Source of the DNA: Cladobotryum mycophilum
Taxonomy: Eukaryota > Ascomycota > Sordariomycetes > Hypocreales > Hypocreaceae
Direction of reading: 5' to 3'
Assembly: GCA_036429605.1 (NCBI GenBank)
Contig: JAVFKD010000002.1
Coordinates: 2,108,001 to 2,172,000, forward strand
DNA: 64,000 nt
A program made the position numbers and the translations under genes. This document shows, piece by piece, positions 21,287-33,213 of the stretch. Positions within the stretch are counted from its first letter, which is position 1, and every line of letters starts with the position of its first letter. The notes beneath the pieces are model-generated. The model was not told where the DNA came from, did not search any database, and saw only the letters and a list, made by a program, of their open reading frames with translations.

Positions 21287-22809
21287 GATTTTTTCTCTTT
21301 TCTTCTTCTTTTTCTTTTATTTTCTTCTTCTTCTTTTTTATTTCTTCTTGTTAGTAGAATGGATGAGATTGTATGTACTCTGTTGTTCCTTGTATTGTTT
21401 TGGAAGCCCGAGAGATTGTGTGAATAGTTAATGTATCGAGGACTGTTGGACGGCTAAGATGTCAGGACTAATGTGCTCCCCCCTGTCACGTCACGAGCCT
21501 TGGGAGTATAAAAAAGGACACACAGCGCGGTGTCGCGTCAAGGAGTTCAACCAAAGCAAACGAATAATTTTCAGAGATGAATGCTGTAGATGCCAAAACT
21601 GATGGTGGCAGATTTCTTCTTTTCTTCTCTCGCAATATCAAATTATCGTATTTTCAAGTTGTTTCATGATATGAGCGGGAGAGGGGGAGAAGAGGAACAA
21701 ATCATCAAGTCCTCTGTGTTCTGCTCTGACGTTTTGCAGATCCAGAATCGGACAAGTACTTCCTCCCCTCCTTCTATATTTAGGCATGTATCCAAGGACG
21801 CGGCACTAGTCTAGTGGGTTTGTCAACTGTCGGTACTTGGATTAAATATTAATATGCATAAAAGGAGTCAGTCGGCAGCAGCAACAACAGCCATGAGCTC
21901 ATCATCAAATGCATCCTCTACAAATCGTACCATGAATGCACCAGTACTTTATTTACCGCATTACGCACACAGTTTGCTTCTGCAAGGCATCAAACCACAT
22001 TTCTAAACCCCTACCCATGTACATACATTTGATCAACCGTCCATATGAAAACATAGATAGCTACAAAGTAAACATCCGAAACTCCAGTTCCTTGAAATTT
22101 TTCCAGCTATAGTGCAGCTTTCTCATTGTACATTATTCAACATAGAAAAGTGACTCCCCATCCCATTCCCATACCATACCATCCCGTCCAATCCCACGCT
22201 CAAAGAAAAACTCCCCCAACTTCAAGCAAAGGCAAACATAAAAGCTCCCTTTCAACGTCCCCTCTCCCTCCGACCCAGAGTAGCATGGCAAGATCCCCGC
22301 CCCTCCCTCCCTCCCTCCCCCTTTCGACCTGAAAATACAACACTCGTTACTCCGTATGTCCTTTTATCCCCAATTGTTTCATCGAGTTGTATCGGCGTAG
22401 TCAAGAGAATTAACACATAACCTGGTAAATGCCCCCTTCCGCTCTACCCAGGCCCGTCATGCTTCGTGGCAAAATAAAGTAAAAGATAGAAGAAAAAAAA
22501 AGGTGAATGGTAAAAAGATGATATACAAAAATCGGGTTTGCTGAAAACTGACGTGCGTAATGGGTTCGCGTCAATGTACGCCAAAAAATGAAAATGAAAA
22601 TCTTAGGTGTTGCCGTCAACGTCCGCATATTGCTGCTGATCCACCGTCATCAGCCTCGGCATAGCGGTACTCTCTTAATGTCATCGTTTCCATCGTGCTG
22701 TGTTCCGTCATTGGCAAGATCCAAGTCTCCCAAACTCGTCGCCTCCAAGGATAAGTCACGTCGTCGAAATGCTACATGCAAGCCTATTTTCAATCGGGCA
22801 GCCCCAATG
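21287..22809. other. Intergenic between the poly-Q gene and the TBL1-like gene
   Basis: It starts with TTC-rich leader sequence of the poly-Q gene (21290-21345). The rest is AT-rich with C-rich patches at 22140-22330 (CCCATCCCATTCC, CCTCCCTCCCTCCC) belonging to the 3' side of the WD40 gene. No coding frame was found. Confidence 0.5.
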
Positions 22810-25243
22810 CTACCTGCTAAAGTTAATGATGGCAAGCTGGTTATCCAAATATTAGCAACGTCCAACCAAACGGTACATGTCATGTCAACTCACTCGACTA
22901 TTTGACCCATAGGCAAGCTTCTGACCGCTCACATCCCAGCACAGGCAGTGCTCGTCCTCTTCCTCGGCATCCGAAGTCCCCTTCGGACTCAGCCACCCGG
23001 GATGAGGAGGTCTGCTCCAGCTAGCCCGAGGAACTGAATGGCTTCCAACCTTCCAAATCAGAACCTGACTTGATGTCGCTCCCGCAATGAATGCTCCATC
23101 CGGCGTAAAGGCAAGTCGCACGATTGGGGAATCCATTGTTAAGAAGCATATCGGTTTGCTCTCTGGTTTCCTAGCATTCCAAATCAAAATGGCGCAATCG
23201 TCTCCGCCTGTGGCGATTAGCCGTTCATCTTTGGCGGTTGATTGATTGTCCGGTAATGGTTGCCAAGCCATAGTCGTAATCGCCCCTTGGTGGGCCGATA
23301 TTGATCTTCGCTGGCCATTTTCATCCCACAACTGTATATCGCGTTAGCATTGGTGTACCCAAAAACAACAGAAAATCATATCTAGCCACAAGTCATTCTT
23401 ACATCGAGAGTGCCTTTGTCGCTCGAGGTAGCAGCCAAATTTGACCTCCAGTCAAAGAGCACTTGTGTAAAGCCATCATCCTCTTTAGTCTCGAATTTCT
23501 TCGCTCGCTCTATCGATGTCTCGCCGCAATGTAAGCACTCGAACAAATCTCCACCGCAAATTAGGAACTGTGTATCGCTAGTCCAAGCAGCATCCAGGGG
23601 CGTGGCTGAGAATTCGTGCCCACTCAGGTGGTACGTTAGAAAGTTGCCAGAAGGCGACGAGTATACTGTGATTAGAGCGCCGCCCTTCTCCGGCGAAATA
23701 GCCAGGAGAGACGTGTTGTTCGTGTTCCAGCAAAGCTTAATGACTGGCGGTTCGGAAACTTCCATGGCCTGCATAAGAACGCCGTCGACGGACCACACGT
23801 TCACTGTTGCCTGCGAGCCAGAGTCAGTCGCCACCGCAATCGCGTTGCCGTCCGAAGTCCAAGCCAGCGCCGTCACCGTCGTTGCTCGTGGGGTCTCGGG
23901 ATCCAATAAGGTGTGAGCGTGGGGAGACACGTGATCTTGGCCAGACTCATTTACGGCGGCACGCGAAATGGTCCAAACACGGGCTAGCGCATCGGTTCCA
24001 GCAGCCGCCAAAATTGATGGGTCTCTAGGGTTCCACTCGCACTGCAGCAGGATGGGAGTGTTTTCAGCGCCTGCTGCTGGGGAGGAGGGAGATGGTGTTG
24101 TTTCGGTGGCGCATGCCTCGTCCATGAGGCGGATAAATGTGGTATCGGGCGAAAGTTCTTCGACCTTGTCGACCTGCGTGCCTTGCTCAGGGCCATCCGT
24201 CCGTACAATGGGTGGCGGGACTTGCTCTCCCTCAAGTGGTGATGGGTAGGCGTGGTTGTCCTGCTGGTTTTGGATGTCGTCGTTTTGCTGGTGATGATTC
24301 TCATGGCCGTCTAGCTCCATGGCGTCAGTGACGGTGGCTGCATCAGATTTACTGTCGCAGCCATTGCTGAGGCGCTGCCTTTTGGAAGGCGATCCATTTG
24401 GCAGAGAATGGTGGGCTCGTTTTCGCGACAGCTCCTCATCCTCGACGTCTTCCCCCTGCGCATCCTCGTCCTCCTCCATTTTCGCCATGGGATGCGCATT
24501 CAATGGCCCAAACACTCCATTCCGTAGAACCTCGGCCTGAGAAGCCACATCCTCAGGCATCTGCAAGCCCCAACTGGTCAGTACCAAATAACAAATGTTA
24601 AATGAGAAAATGAGAAAATTAAAAAATAATCGGCAAGCGATCGCGTTTTGATAGCCAAATTGCTTTCCCCCAGGCGAGGCGAAGCGGATCAATCGCGAGA
24701 TGCATTGCTTTGCTTACCTGACGACGTGCATGCTCACGCTCCAGGGCATAGTAGACGAGGCCGCTGTTGACGACGGAAACAAGCGCATGGCCCTTGACAT
24801 GGCGGGCGAATTCAAAATCTCGATGGGGCTCCTTGACGTGCCATTCCTTTTGAAATTTGGCGGCCGTTTCCCTGTAATCTGTTTTGATGATGCGTTGGTT
24901 AGAACTGGCTCTGTCCGGCCCTACGAAATGAGATGGGTTGCGCGGTGCCACGTACTCCCCTCAAGCAAATACCTGCGCAACGGGTCAGTAAACGGGTTGA
25001 GCGTCAATGGGGATCCAGCGAGGCGACGAGAATGGAGGGAAAAGGGCGAATCTGACTCGGGGACTGCATCGTTGATGATAACTCCAAAGCCATGAAGCCC
25101 AAAGAAACAGTGCGGTTGCAGAAAAAAAAAGGAGGACGGGATGCTGAATTTCAACGGCGCAAAATCATAAAAAAAACCCAAGCAACGAACCTCCAAATCA
25201 GAAAGTTGACTCGATCCGAGTCGAGAAATTCCTTGAGTACCAT
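22810..25243 (-). CDS. SIF2: LisH-WD40 protein of the TBL1/Sif2 family
   Basis: This is probably the WD40 subunit of a Set3/NCoR-like histone deacetylase complex. The start at 25243 gives MVLKEFLDSDRVNFLIWRYL, the LisH dimerisation motif of TBL1. It continues through two short exons to YRETAAKFQKEWHV and AREHARRQ-type residues. The next exon has an acidic linker with a KRAHHSLPNGSPSKRQRLS nuclear-localisation-like stretch, followed by WD repeats (LLQCEWNPRDPSILAAAGTD, VTALAWTSDGNAIAVATDSG, IWNARKPES, CLCWDVSGQKLAYG). A 57-bp last intron (22837-22893) leads to a small final exon encoding LAIINFSR and a stop, matching the conserved end of this family. Frames agree at all the junctions I checked. 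The symbol follows the yeast orthologue and rests on architecture, so it is less certain than the family call. Confidence 0.9.
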
Positions 25244-28200
25244 GGTGCCGGGGGCGCGCCGCAAGTGGCGGCAGTGTCACGGTTCGTCGACGCAGGCGAG
25301 ACTGAAACTACGAGCAAAGAGAAGCGATCGGGGGGTCGTCGTGGAGTCGCCAATGTGAAAGGGACGCAGAGAGAGAGAGGGGGCGAGGGAGAGGGACGCT
25401 GTTTGGCGATGGTGAGGTTAGAGTGAGTGAGTGAGCGAGTTGAGTGAGTTGAATGAAGATTCAAAGAGAGAACGAATCCACATCCATCTCACGGTCGGCA
25501 CAGGTACCTGTGTCGGTACATTGCCAGATTGCCATGCTGTGTACGGGGTACGGTGTACCTAGAGGTACCTCTCTCTCTCTGTCCATCCATTGCTGGCAAC
25601 AGCAGATTTCACGGGGACTGGCGCGTGGGCCAGAGACGCTCCGAAGTACTCTGCGAGGTACACCTCTAGTACCCAGCTGGTGGATCGCGCTACAGCAGCA
25701 TGGCTGGCACATCATAAGACATGGAACTTTAAGGGTACCTCTACCTACTACCTACTTGGATACTACGGATAAGGGTGTCTGTCCTGCGGGTCGAGGAGTC
25801 TGCGAGTCTGGGGGGGGTCTGGTCAAAATTTGTTGAATTTCCGTGTTTTGAGAAGAAAAGAAACGCGAGAATGTCATGTACCATGTCTTTATAGATGAAT
25901 CAGCCCGTGTTTATACGTTTATACCCTCAAAACCACGTCTTGAGCGCCGACAAGCCGTTTTTCGACCAAACCATCGCCGTCATGTACAATCAAGTACCTC
26001 GCCGACGTTGCAATTGCTGAGGTACTAGGTACCTACAAGTAGTACTGTGCCTTGTTGGACGCAGAAGAGCCCTGGAGGGTAAAAAAAGGAAAAAGTGGAC
26101 TGCCATTGGCGCTAGATTGAAGGCTCAAGTTGCAGTGGAACGAAATGGCATGGCGGTAGGGCAACGGGAGGAACGGGGACCCTTGGAAACCACTGAAAGC
26201 AGCAAACTTATCGGTACCTGACGTGGTACCACCATGCCCATGCATTTGCAGGCCCAATCAGAGGTATCGCCCACGGGGAATTTAGTACCCTTCCATTGAA
26301 ACTGGGAAACGGAGACCTGCTAGTGAACCTTTTTAGGCACGCACGTTCAGGATGCCTTGAAGCAAAAATTCTGCGGGGGCCACTGAAAACTGCCCACATC
26401 CTTTGTTTGTCTGTCTCTGTCTCTATCTGTCTCTGTGTCTGTGTCTGCCTCTGTCGCTTTCTGCCTCTTACTCTTTGGAGGTATGGCCTTCAAACTGGTA
26501 CGTACCTCTCAGTCCATCAGAACTTTATTACCGGCTTCGAGACATGTGCTGCGGCCTCGCCGCTTCAACCCCCAGTCAGCGCGAGACAGATGGAGAAAAA
26601 AATGAAAGAAGAAAAAAAAACACACACACACACACACAAGAGACAACCCAGGACCGACCGACCAAATACCTCATCCCAACCTTGGGAAGGACAAGAAGAA
26701 GCCAGGCCAAAATGGTGTCAGATTCACAAACTTTCGCGGGCGCTAAATGTCTGTCAATCAAAGTTCAAGACCATACCTATGTGAGAGAGGGTACATGCCC
26801 CCAACTTTCTGTCTCTTCTCCTAGGCAGGCAAGTTCTGCAAATTTGTCCAATCATCCTCGTGATCGTGATTCGAGGATCATAAAAAAAAGAGGTCAAGGA
26901 GTAACGGCTGGAACTGGGATCCGGGGACTGGGCGACAGGGAGGAGAGCGAGACTCGACAGGGAAGCGCGGAAACGGCCTTGTCCCGCGCAAACCGCTAGG
27001 CGGTTCAAAAACAACTGGAACCCATCGTCACTCGTCACAGGCTCGGCAAAAAATAAAAAAGAGAACAAAGTAGAGTAGCCCTTGGCAGCCAAGCGTGGCC
27101 CAAACCATCCCATCCATCCACCACCATCCCAACAAACCCTGCTGGAAGAGGAGGGTGCCAAGCCCCTCAAGCATCCCAGGCAGGGCTCCTTAGCCCCAAA
27201 AGCCTCATCAAATCTTGTGGCAAACAGCGAGGTCGGCCGTTTTATTCCTGCCAATTTCCCTGCCAAATCGAGATTCCGATCCCAAGGGAGAGGATTGGGG
27301 GGTGATGTATTAATGTATTGATGGGTGTCTGGACCAACTTGGGTGTCTGAATGGGATGGTCCTGGTGTTGCCCTGCCTCATTCTCATTTTCTCATACCGA
27401 CAACCACCTCTCCTCTACCCTACCCTCTCCCTCGGACGCTGGCGGTTGGGTGCATGCTTGGCTGCTGTCACAGACAATCTCGGGATCAAATCCTCCTGCA
27501 ACGACAGGCCGACGGGCTCCCACACACAACGGGCTCCTGCATTCTCTTGAAATCTGAGACTGATGCAGATCGGTTATACTAAATGGGGGTGGACGGTCTC
27601 GTACAGGTAGGTAGGTACCTTGGCTGCTAGGCTTGCTGGGACCTGGGACATGCCGCGCCCCACAGGGAGGTCCTTGGTCACTCCCCATTGCTCCGTTGTC
27701 TGCTTTAAGAGACCAGGCCACGGGGTTGCCATCAATGAATGCATCAGTGTCTCGTAGAAGGCCAGAAAGAAGAGCGCCATCTTTTACCCGCAGCAATAGT
27801 CTTGTAACCTGGACTTGTCTCATTTTTATCCCCCGACGCGCAGGCGCCGACATTTGATGTCGAGCAGGCCCATGAACACCTCCCCATTTTTCAACATATT
27901 TTTTTTATTCACAAACAGGGGAGAGTGCTTGTGATTTCCTCGATGATGCCATGACTTCTTCTTGGTGACCAAGGATGCATGGGGCAGCTGTTCCCTCTCT
28001 AGCACCGTTTCTCGGCTTCCAAATTTATCGCAGCAACCATCCGTTTCAAAGAACGGTTTTGGTGTGGGTGAGGTGACTCCATCGTGGCCTACGTGGCACT
28101 GGTCAGTCAATAAAAAGGGGCGGGCGGCGACTTGTGTGGGTGTGGGTGGGCGCTGGTGGCGGCGCCAAGGTACTGTCCCTTCGTGGGTTCCATGCTGCTG

Positions 28201-30295
28201 TGAAATGCATCTGTACAGGGGTTGTTGTGATGGCTGCGATGTGCGTGCGGGTACAGGGGTGTGATGGGATGGGTTATTGGATCGAAATGGATGATGACGG
28301 AGCGCTGAGACCTGGCTGCTGTTTGGTGGTTGTGTTGTGCTTACCAGGATGCCATAAGGGAGAGCATTGGCTCCTTGATTGAAAACCAGCAATCTGTTAT
28401 GAACATGATTGATTGAGTGAGGCCTCTCTGGGAGCACCCAGTTCTCGAAAGGCATGTAAGCCCCACCCGTCGTGGCTCCAATCTGGTTACTTGCAGAGAT
28501 ACGCCAACGTGGATCTCAAGGCACAAACAAACCGTGGAGCCCGGATTATGTACGGGTACATTAAACCATATGTACCATACATCAGTCTGCATTCCCATCT
28601 GCACCCGTACATACAGTATCATACAGTATGTATGCAGGGAGAAGAGTCATGGCGCCAGAAAAACAAAGCCCGACACAACTGTATGCCGTCCTCCGTATTG
28701 ACTTCCCCCATAGAACCCAAAATGGAGAAAGTTTCAAAGTGTGTGTGTGTGTGTGATGAGTGTCTGCAGGGTTACGTATGTACGAACAAGGGCAGACCCC
28801 ACGTTAAACTCTAATGCTGCGCGTCACTGAAGATAGCAATAGGCGCAGGTGAGAGGCCTCTGCGTAGGATGTGGCCTCCCTTCCTTGGTTCTCTGACCTG
28901 CGGCGCCACGAGAAAATGCCGGCTTGTTCGTCGATATCCTACATGGAGGTGTTCCCCCATCTCTCTCTGTCCAGAGTAAAGGAGAGAGAGATTGTATCAT
29001 GGCCGACTCCACAATCCAACCTCGCTGTAGATTTGCCTCGTTTCGAGGTTCAAGCACCATGTCACCACGACTTGGCCAAAGTCCAAAGCTTATTCCCTGC
29101 ACGTCCATCTGCCCAGTCGAGATCCTGCCGAAGAACCTCCTTGCAGCATCCTCGCATATTGCAGGTACCAGCCAAGCGACACCAGTAATCATCGTGGGGG
29201 GCTGTAGTCCGAAAAACTGCGGATGCTTTGGATCATATTTGAGGGAAGAATCAGATGCTGCCCGTATCCAAGACAATGTGTTTCACAGGGATTGAGGAGT
29301 TGCCGGAATTGCAATCCGAGTTGACATTGAAGACCGGAGACGTCATCCGGGTCATAATGCGAGAAGATGAGTTTGCTTTGTTTGACAGTGCATGGGGGGG
29401 GGGACTTGTACATGTACTCATTCAACTTGTCGCCCTGAATGTTTCTCTTTTGCGGTAACATATAAATTACCCGCGCATAAAGTAAAGAAGGTTAGGGAAA
29501 TCGAGGAAATAAGAGAAATAACCAGATGCGATTTTTTTATGTTTTCTATCCATCATAGTGATTTTGGGTTTCCTCCTACTTGAGATTCTGGTTACCAACT
29601 TTGACTGCACCTGCCTTGAGAAGTTTGGCATAACACGTTCGCTGTTGCCAACCTGTTTTCATTTATAAAAAAAAAATTTAAACCAAAAAAAAAAAGAAGA
29701 AAAAAGAAGAAAAAAGAGAGAGATTAATACATAGAGTGGCCCTGGTAAAACTACTATGTATATATTCAAACCTTTTCCGTCTTGATTGTATTTGTTCAAA
29801 TTCCATTCGGTTCGAGGCCAGGCAACGATTCGTACTGGAGGATTTCGGTTGGGGCTTCTACGGAAGAGCTGGTTACCCGATTAGGAAGATAAAGCCAGAT
29901 GCCAGCTTGAGCCACAAATCCATAAGGCCCCGTGTCATTTGACTACCTATATACGCAATCATCTCAATAAGCTCTCTTTACTTATTCTGGTCTATATCTG
30001 AATATTTTCTAGCTCCTCGCCCCCTGCTCGTTCATTCTGTCGTTTTGTACGAGGTTCAACAAATATTTTATACCTGAGGCCGAAATCTTTAATGACCGGG
30101 GTTTGGCCTGATTTGGCCTGGTGGTCTTTCTGAATCCTCAAACGCAAGGCTCCAAACTAACTCCAGCGATAGCGACCGCACACGAGCAAATATCCGCCGA
30201 TCGCAACCTCGACCGACAGAGACGGGAGACGCCAGCTTCACCCTGGTGCAGATGTCTACATAGCAAAGCCTTCGATAGCATCCAACTACGTCGCC
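25244..30295. other. Large gene-free region (about 5 kb)
   Basis: No frame shows family features or codon texture; the longest (26754-27266, minus) reads as low-information sequence. It contains several GGTACC palindromes (25503, 25564, 25734, 26028, 26213, 26225, 27614), a (CTGTCT)n tract near 26405-26460, a (CA)n run near 26616-26639, a (GT)n run near 28740-28756, and A-rich runs near 29665-29720. A CT-rich or direct promoter for the TMEM115-like gene is expected in the last few hundred bases. It could hold long 5' leaders or non-coding RNAs, which I cannot show. Confidence 0.5.
26400..26466. repeat. (CTGTCT)n-type microsatellite
   Basis: Imperfect CTGTCT/CTGTGT repeats about 60 bases long in a gene-free region. 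A separate (CA)n run follows near 26616-26639. Confidence 0.8.
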
Positions 30296-31430
30296 ATGCC
30301 TCCTCGGATAAACATCCCGCCCGTCACACGCGCCTTGCTCGGCACCCTAATATTCCAGTCCATATTGAGCGCTGCGATACGATATCGACAATGGTCTAAG
30401 GATGCCAACATCGTTATTCCCTATCTCACCCTGATCCCCCAGCTGTCCATCGTATACCCATGGACGTTCCTCACATCCTCTTTAGTTGAGGGTAATATCT
30501 TTACCTTTGGCCTGGGCGTTGTAACATTATATCATGGTGGGAGATACCTGGAGAGGGCATGGTCGTCGGCAGATCTAGCCAAGTTTTTGGTTATTGTCTC
30601 TCTGATTCCGAATGTTTTAACATTTTTCGTCATGGTCCTTATGTTTACTCTGACGCGGAATCAAGACTGGACGTGAGTGTTGTCGCATTCATGATGGCAC
30701 ATCTCTTGCTAATTACCGTCACAGCCTTACCGTTATCGGGGGTACGATTCCCTTCCAAATATCTTTCCTCGTCGCCTTTAGCCACCTTGTCCCTGCGCAT
30801 ACGGTTACGCTGTTCCGAGGTGTCATATCGTTGCGAGTTCCCAAATTCCCAATCATCTACATTAGCATCATTACGCTCCTATCTCTTACGCCGCTCTTGT
30901 CGCGGGCCGCTTTTTGGCTGGCCATTTTCGGATTCCAAACGAGCTGGACATATCTTCGATTCTACAAAACCGTCTTCCCCGATCTTGAAACATCGCAGCC
31001 GATGTCATTGCGCGGAGACTCGAGTGAAACGTTTGCCTGGGCCGAGTTCTTCCCTGGACCTGTTAAGCCGTTCTTTGCCGCCTTGGCCGATCAGGTTTTC
31101 AGCGTTCTTGTGGCAATTCACATATGCAAACCGTTCGGTGACATGGGCACGAACCGTGGCGATAACTTCCTACAGAGGGGCACGCCTGGAAGTGCTCGTG
31201 CAGAGGCTGAGAGGAGGAGAGCAATCGCTTTGAAGGCGCTGGATCAGAGACTGCAGGCCGCAACGACAACTCAGGCTCCCCGACCATCCATACCTCCGGC
31301 TCAGCCTTCAGGCCCAACGGTGCAAATACAACCCCAGCCGAGCACACAGACTGCCATGAGGTCGGAGCCTGGGCCAATGCTTGGTGAGACCAAGTTTGAC
31401 CCAGACCACGAGGAGGCACACAGCAGTTGA
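30296..31430 (+). CDS. TMEM115/DUF1751-like multipass membrane protein
   Basis: Related to the rhomboid-like, non-protease TMEM115 family (yeast YOL107W type), linked in animals to Golgi retrograde traffic. The start at 30296 gives MPPRINIPPVTRALLGTLIF. The conserved YPWTFLTSSLVEGN, LYHGGRYLERAW and IPFQISFLVAFSHLVPAHTV segments follow, with about five or six hydrophobic helices. No rhomboid catalytic GxSG or His was seen, as expected. There are two exons, 30296-30672 and 30725-31430 (52-bp intron), giving 360 residues. The C-terminal 110 residues are polar, Pro/Gln-rich and probably cytosolic. The gene stands alone between two very long gene-free stretches. Confidence 0.92.
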
Positions 31431-31744
31431 ACATCACGATGTACTCCGTATGGTAGATTAGACATTACACAGAAAAGTTTGTGCCTACTTGGCAATTCGG
31501 TGTTTGACTGGAATGTCCGTGGGGGTTGTGAAATTTCACTGGGGGACTGGAATTGATTACATGATATTTATGAAAGGGGAACAGCAAGCCTGATTATATG
31601 ATATACCAGTCCGTCTAGTTATTCGAAAGAACCAATCATATACCCTAGCAATTATGATGAATTACCCGTGTTGTGTTCATTGGTGATATATTTTAACACC
31701 ATACGACAGGTTTGTTCTCAATCCCTATATGTCTACGGCTGGGG

Positions 31745-31764
31745 TGATGATGATGATGATGATG
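31745..31764. repeat. (GAT)n microsatellite
   Basis: Six to seven GAT units in the 3' flank of the TMEM115-like gene. Confidence 0.85.
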
Positions 31765-33192
31765 TAACAGGTAAATAGATCGGGGCATCAATCACGTTGA
31801 ACCACACAAACATCGACAACAACCACAATAACAACGACAAACGATGATAATGAAATGGCAAATTCCAACATGAAATCATTCTTATTCTATTTGGTCATCC
31901 ATCAAAACTTAGACTCTATAATGTCAACTTACCCATCCACGGCAACTTATAGGTAGGGGTCGATCGCGGGATATAGGGTAGCTATAACACATGGCTTACC
32001 CTTTCACCTCTCCCCAAGTTCCACCCACTAAAAACAGCAAAGCTTCACTCCCTAGCAAAAAAAAAGACTAAATAACGTGATTGCATTTCTTCTGGAAATT
32101 ACCGCCAATTAGGGTGTTAACCACATAGGCATGCAAATCATACCCTATTTTGGATTCCATCGGCCTTCTGAGTACTGGAATGTTGGAACCATAGTGGATT
32201 GCCCCCTCCTCCTTCCCCCCAGGTGGCGATGGAACACTGCCGATCGGAAAGCTTAGAAACAAGCCTGAAGAGAAAAACCCAAAGAAAAAACCACACCAAA
32301 GAAAATCCGGGGTAACAGACACAAAAAGAAGAAGCCGAGCCAAGCCATGGTTGGTAAGCCAAAAAACCCAATTGTTCGCGTCCAAGACCACGTATTTTTA
32401 TGACGAGCCACACATGCATTTAATATACCGAATCAGCGAATGAAACATCGACGGACAAACTTGGGTCCATCACACATTTTGGAGAACGTTGCATCACCCT
32501 CTTGCTTCCTGTCGGCCAATGATTAGCATCAAATAGGCTCGAGCTGTCGACCCAAAAAACGTTGATGCTCTGAAACCTAGGCGTTAGTGGGCATTGTGGC
32601 GTGTCCGGTGGCTTTTTTCGTGGCTGACGGTAATGAAAAATGGATGTGGCTTATCCCAGGGAAGAGACTTGGCACGTTGGCTCTTGACGGGTGGCTAAGG
32701 CTGATGATGTGAGGCTCGTCTTATCCAGTCTCTTTCAGTTATTATTACAGGGGGTAAGAGGGAGATGGAGAGACAACACCCACCACCACTACCATTACCA
32801 CCACATAAACGATTCATTGTGCATGGGTGCAACACAAATTGTGCGCCTATTGTTTCCACGGAGCGGCTCATGACAGGGTGGAAGCACATGCAACACACAT
32901 CGTCTGGTGGCCTCTCTGTGTGCCGACCACCTATTCCATTTCAACCCCTTCTTCCTTTGTGCCCTTTGGTGGTGGTGGTGCTTTGGTGCCCTGGTTCTGG
33001 GGGTGGAGAAGTGCGGCAGAAAGAGGCTTTCCAAGGATTAATGACCGACGGCGCTGCTTTGAAGGTACGTACTTGTATCTTTGGATCGAGCGGCGCCTTC
33101 GTCTGTTGCAGCACGATTGGCTCTCCCGGCTCCAACTACCTGATAATGCGATCTGTGGATGGGTGTGGTCCAGCCTGATGGGGCCGAAACAA

Positions 33193-33213
33193 CACACACA
33201 CACACACACACAC
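33193..33213. repeat. (CA)n microsatellite
   Basis: About ten CA units in the gene-free region upstream of SSN6. Confidence 0.85.

Noticed and set aside
26754..27266. 170-residue minus-strand frame in the gene-free region
   Set aside because: No motif, domain or splice context; composition looks random. Long frames by chance are expected in GC-rich DNA.
28824..29295. Overlapping frames of 105-150 residues on both strands
   Set aside because: Neither strand shows conserved motifs; overlapping frames of similar length on both strands argue for chance.
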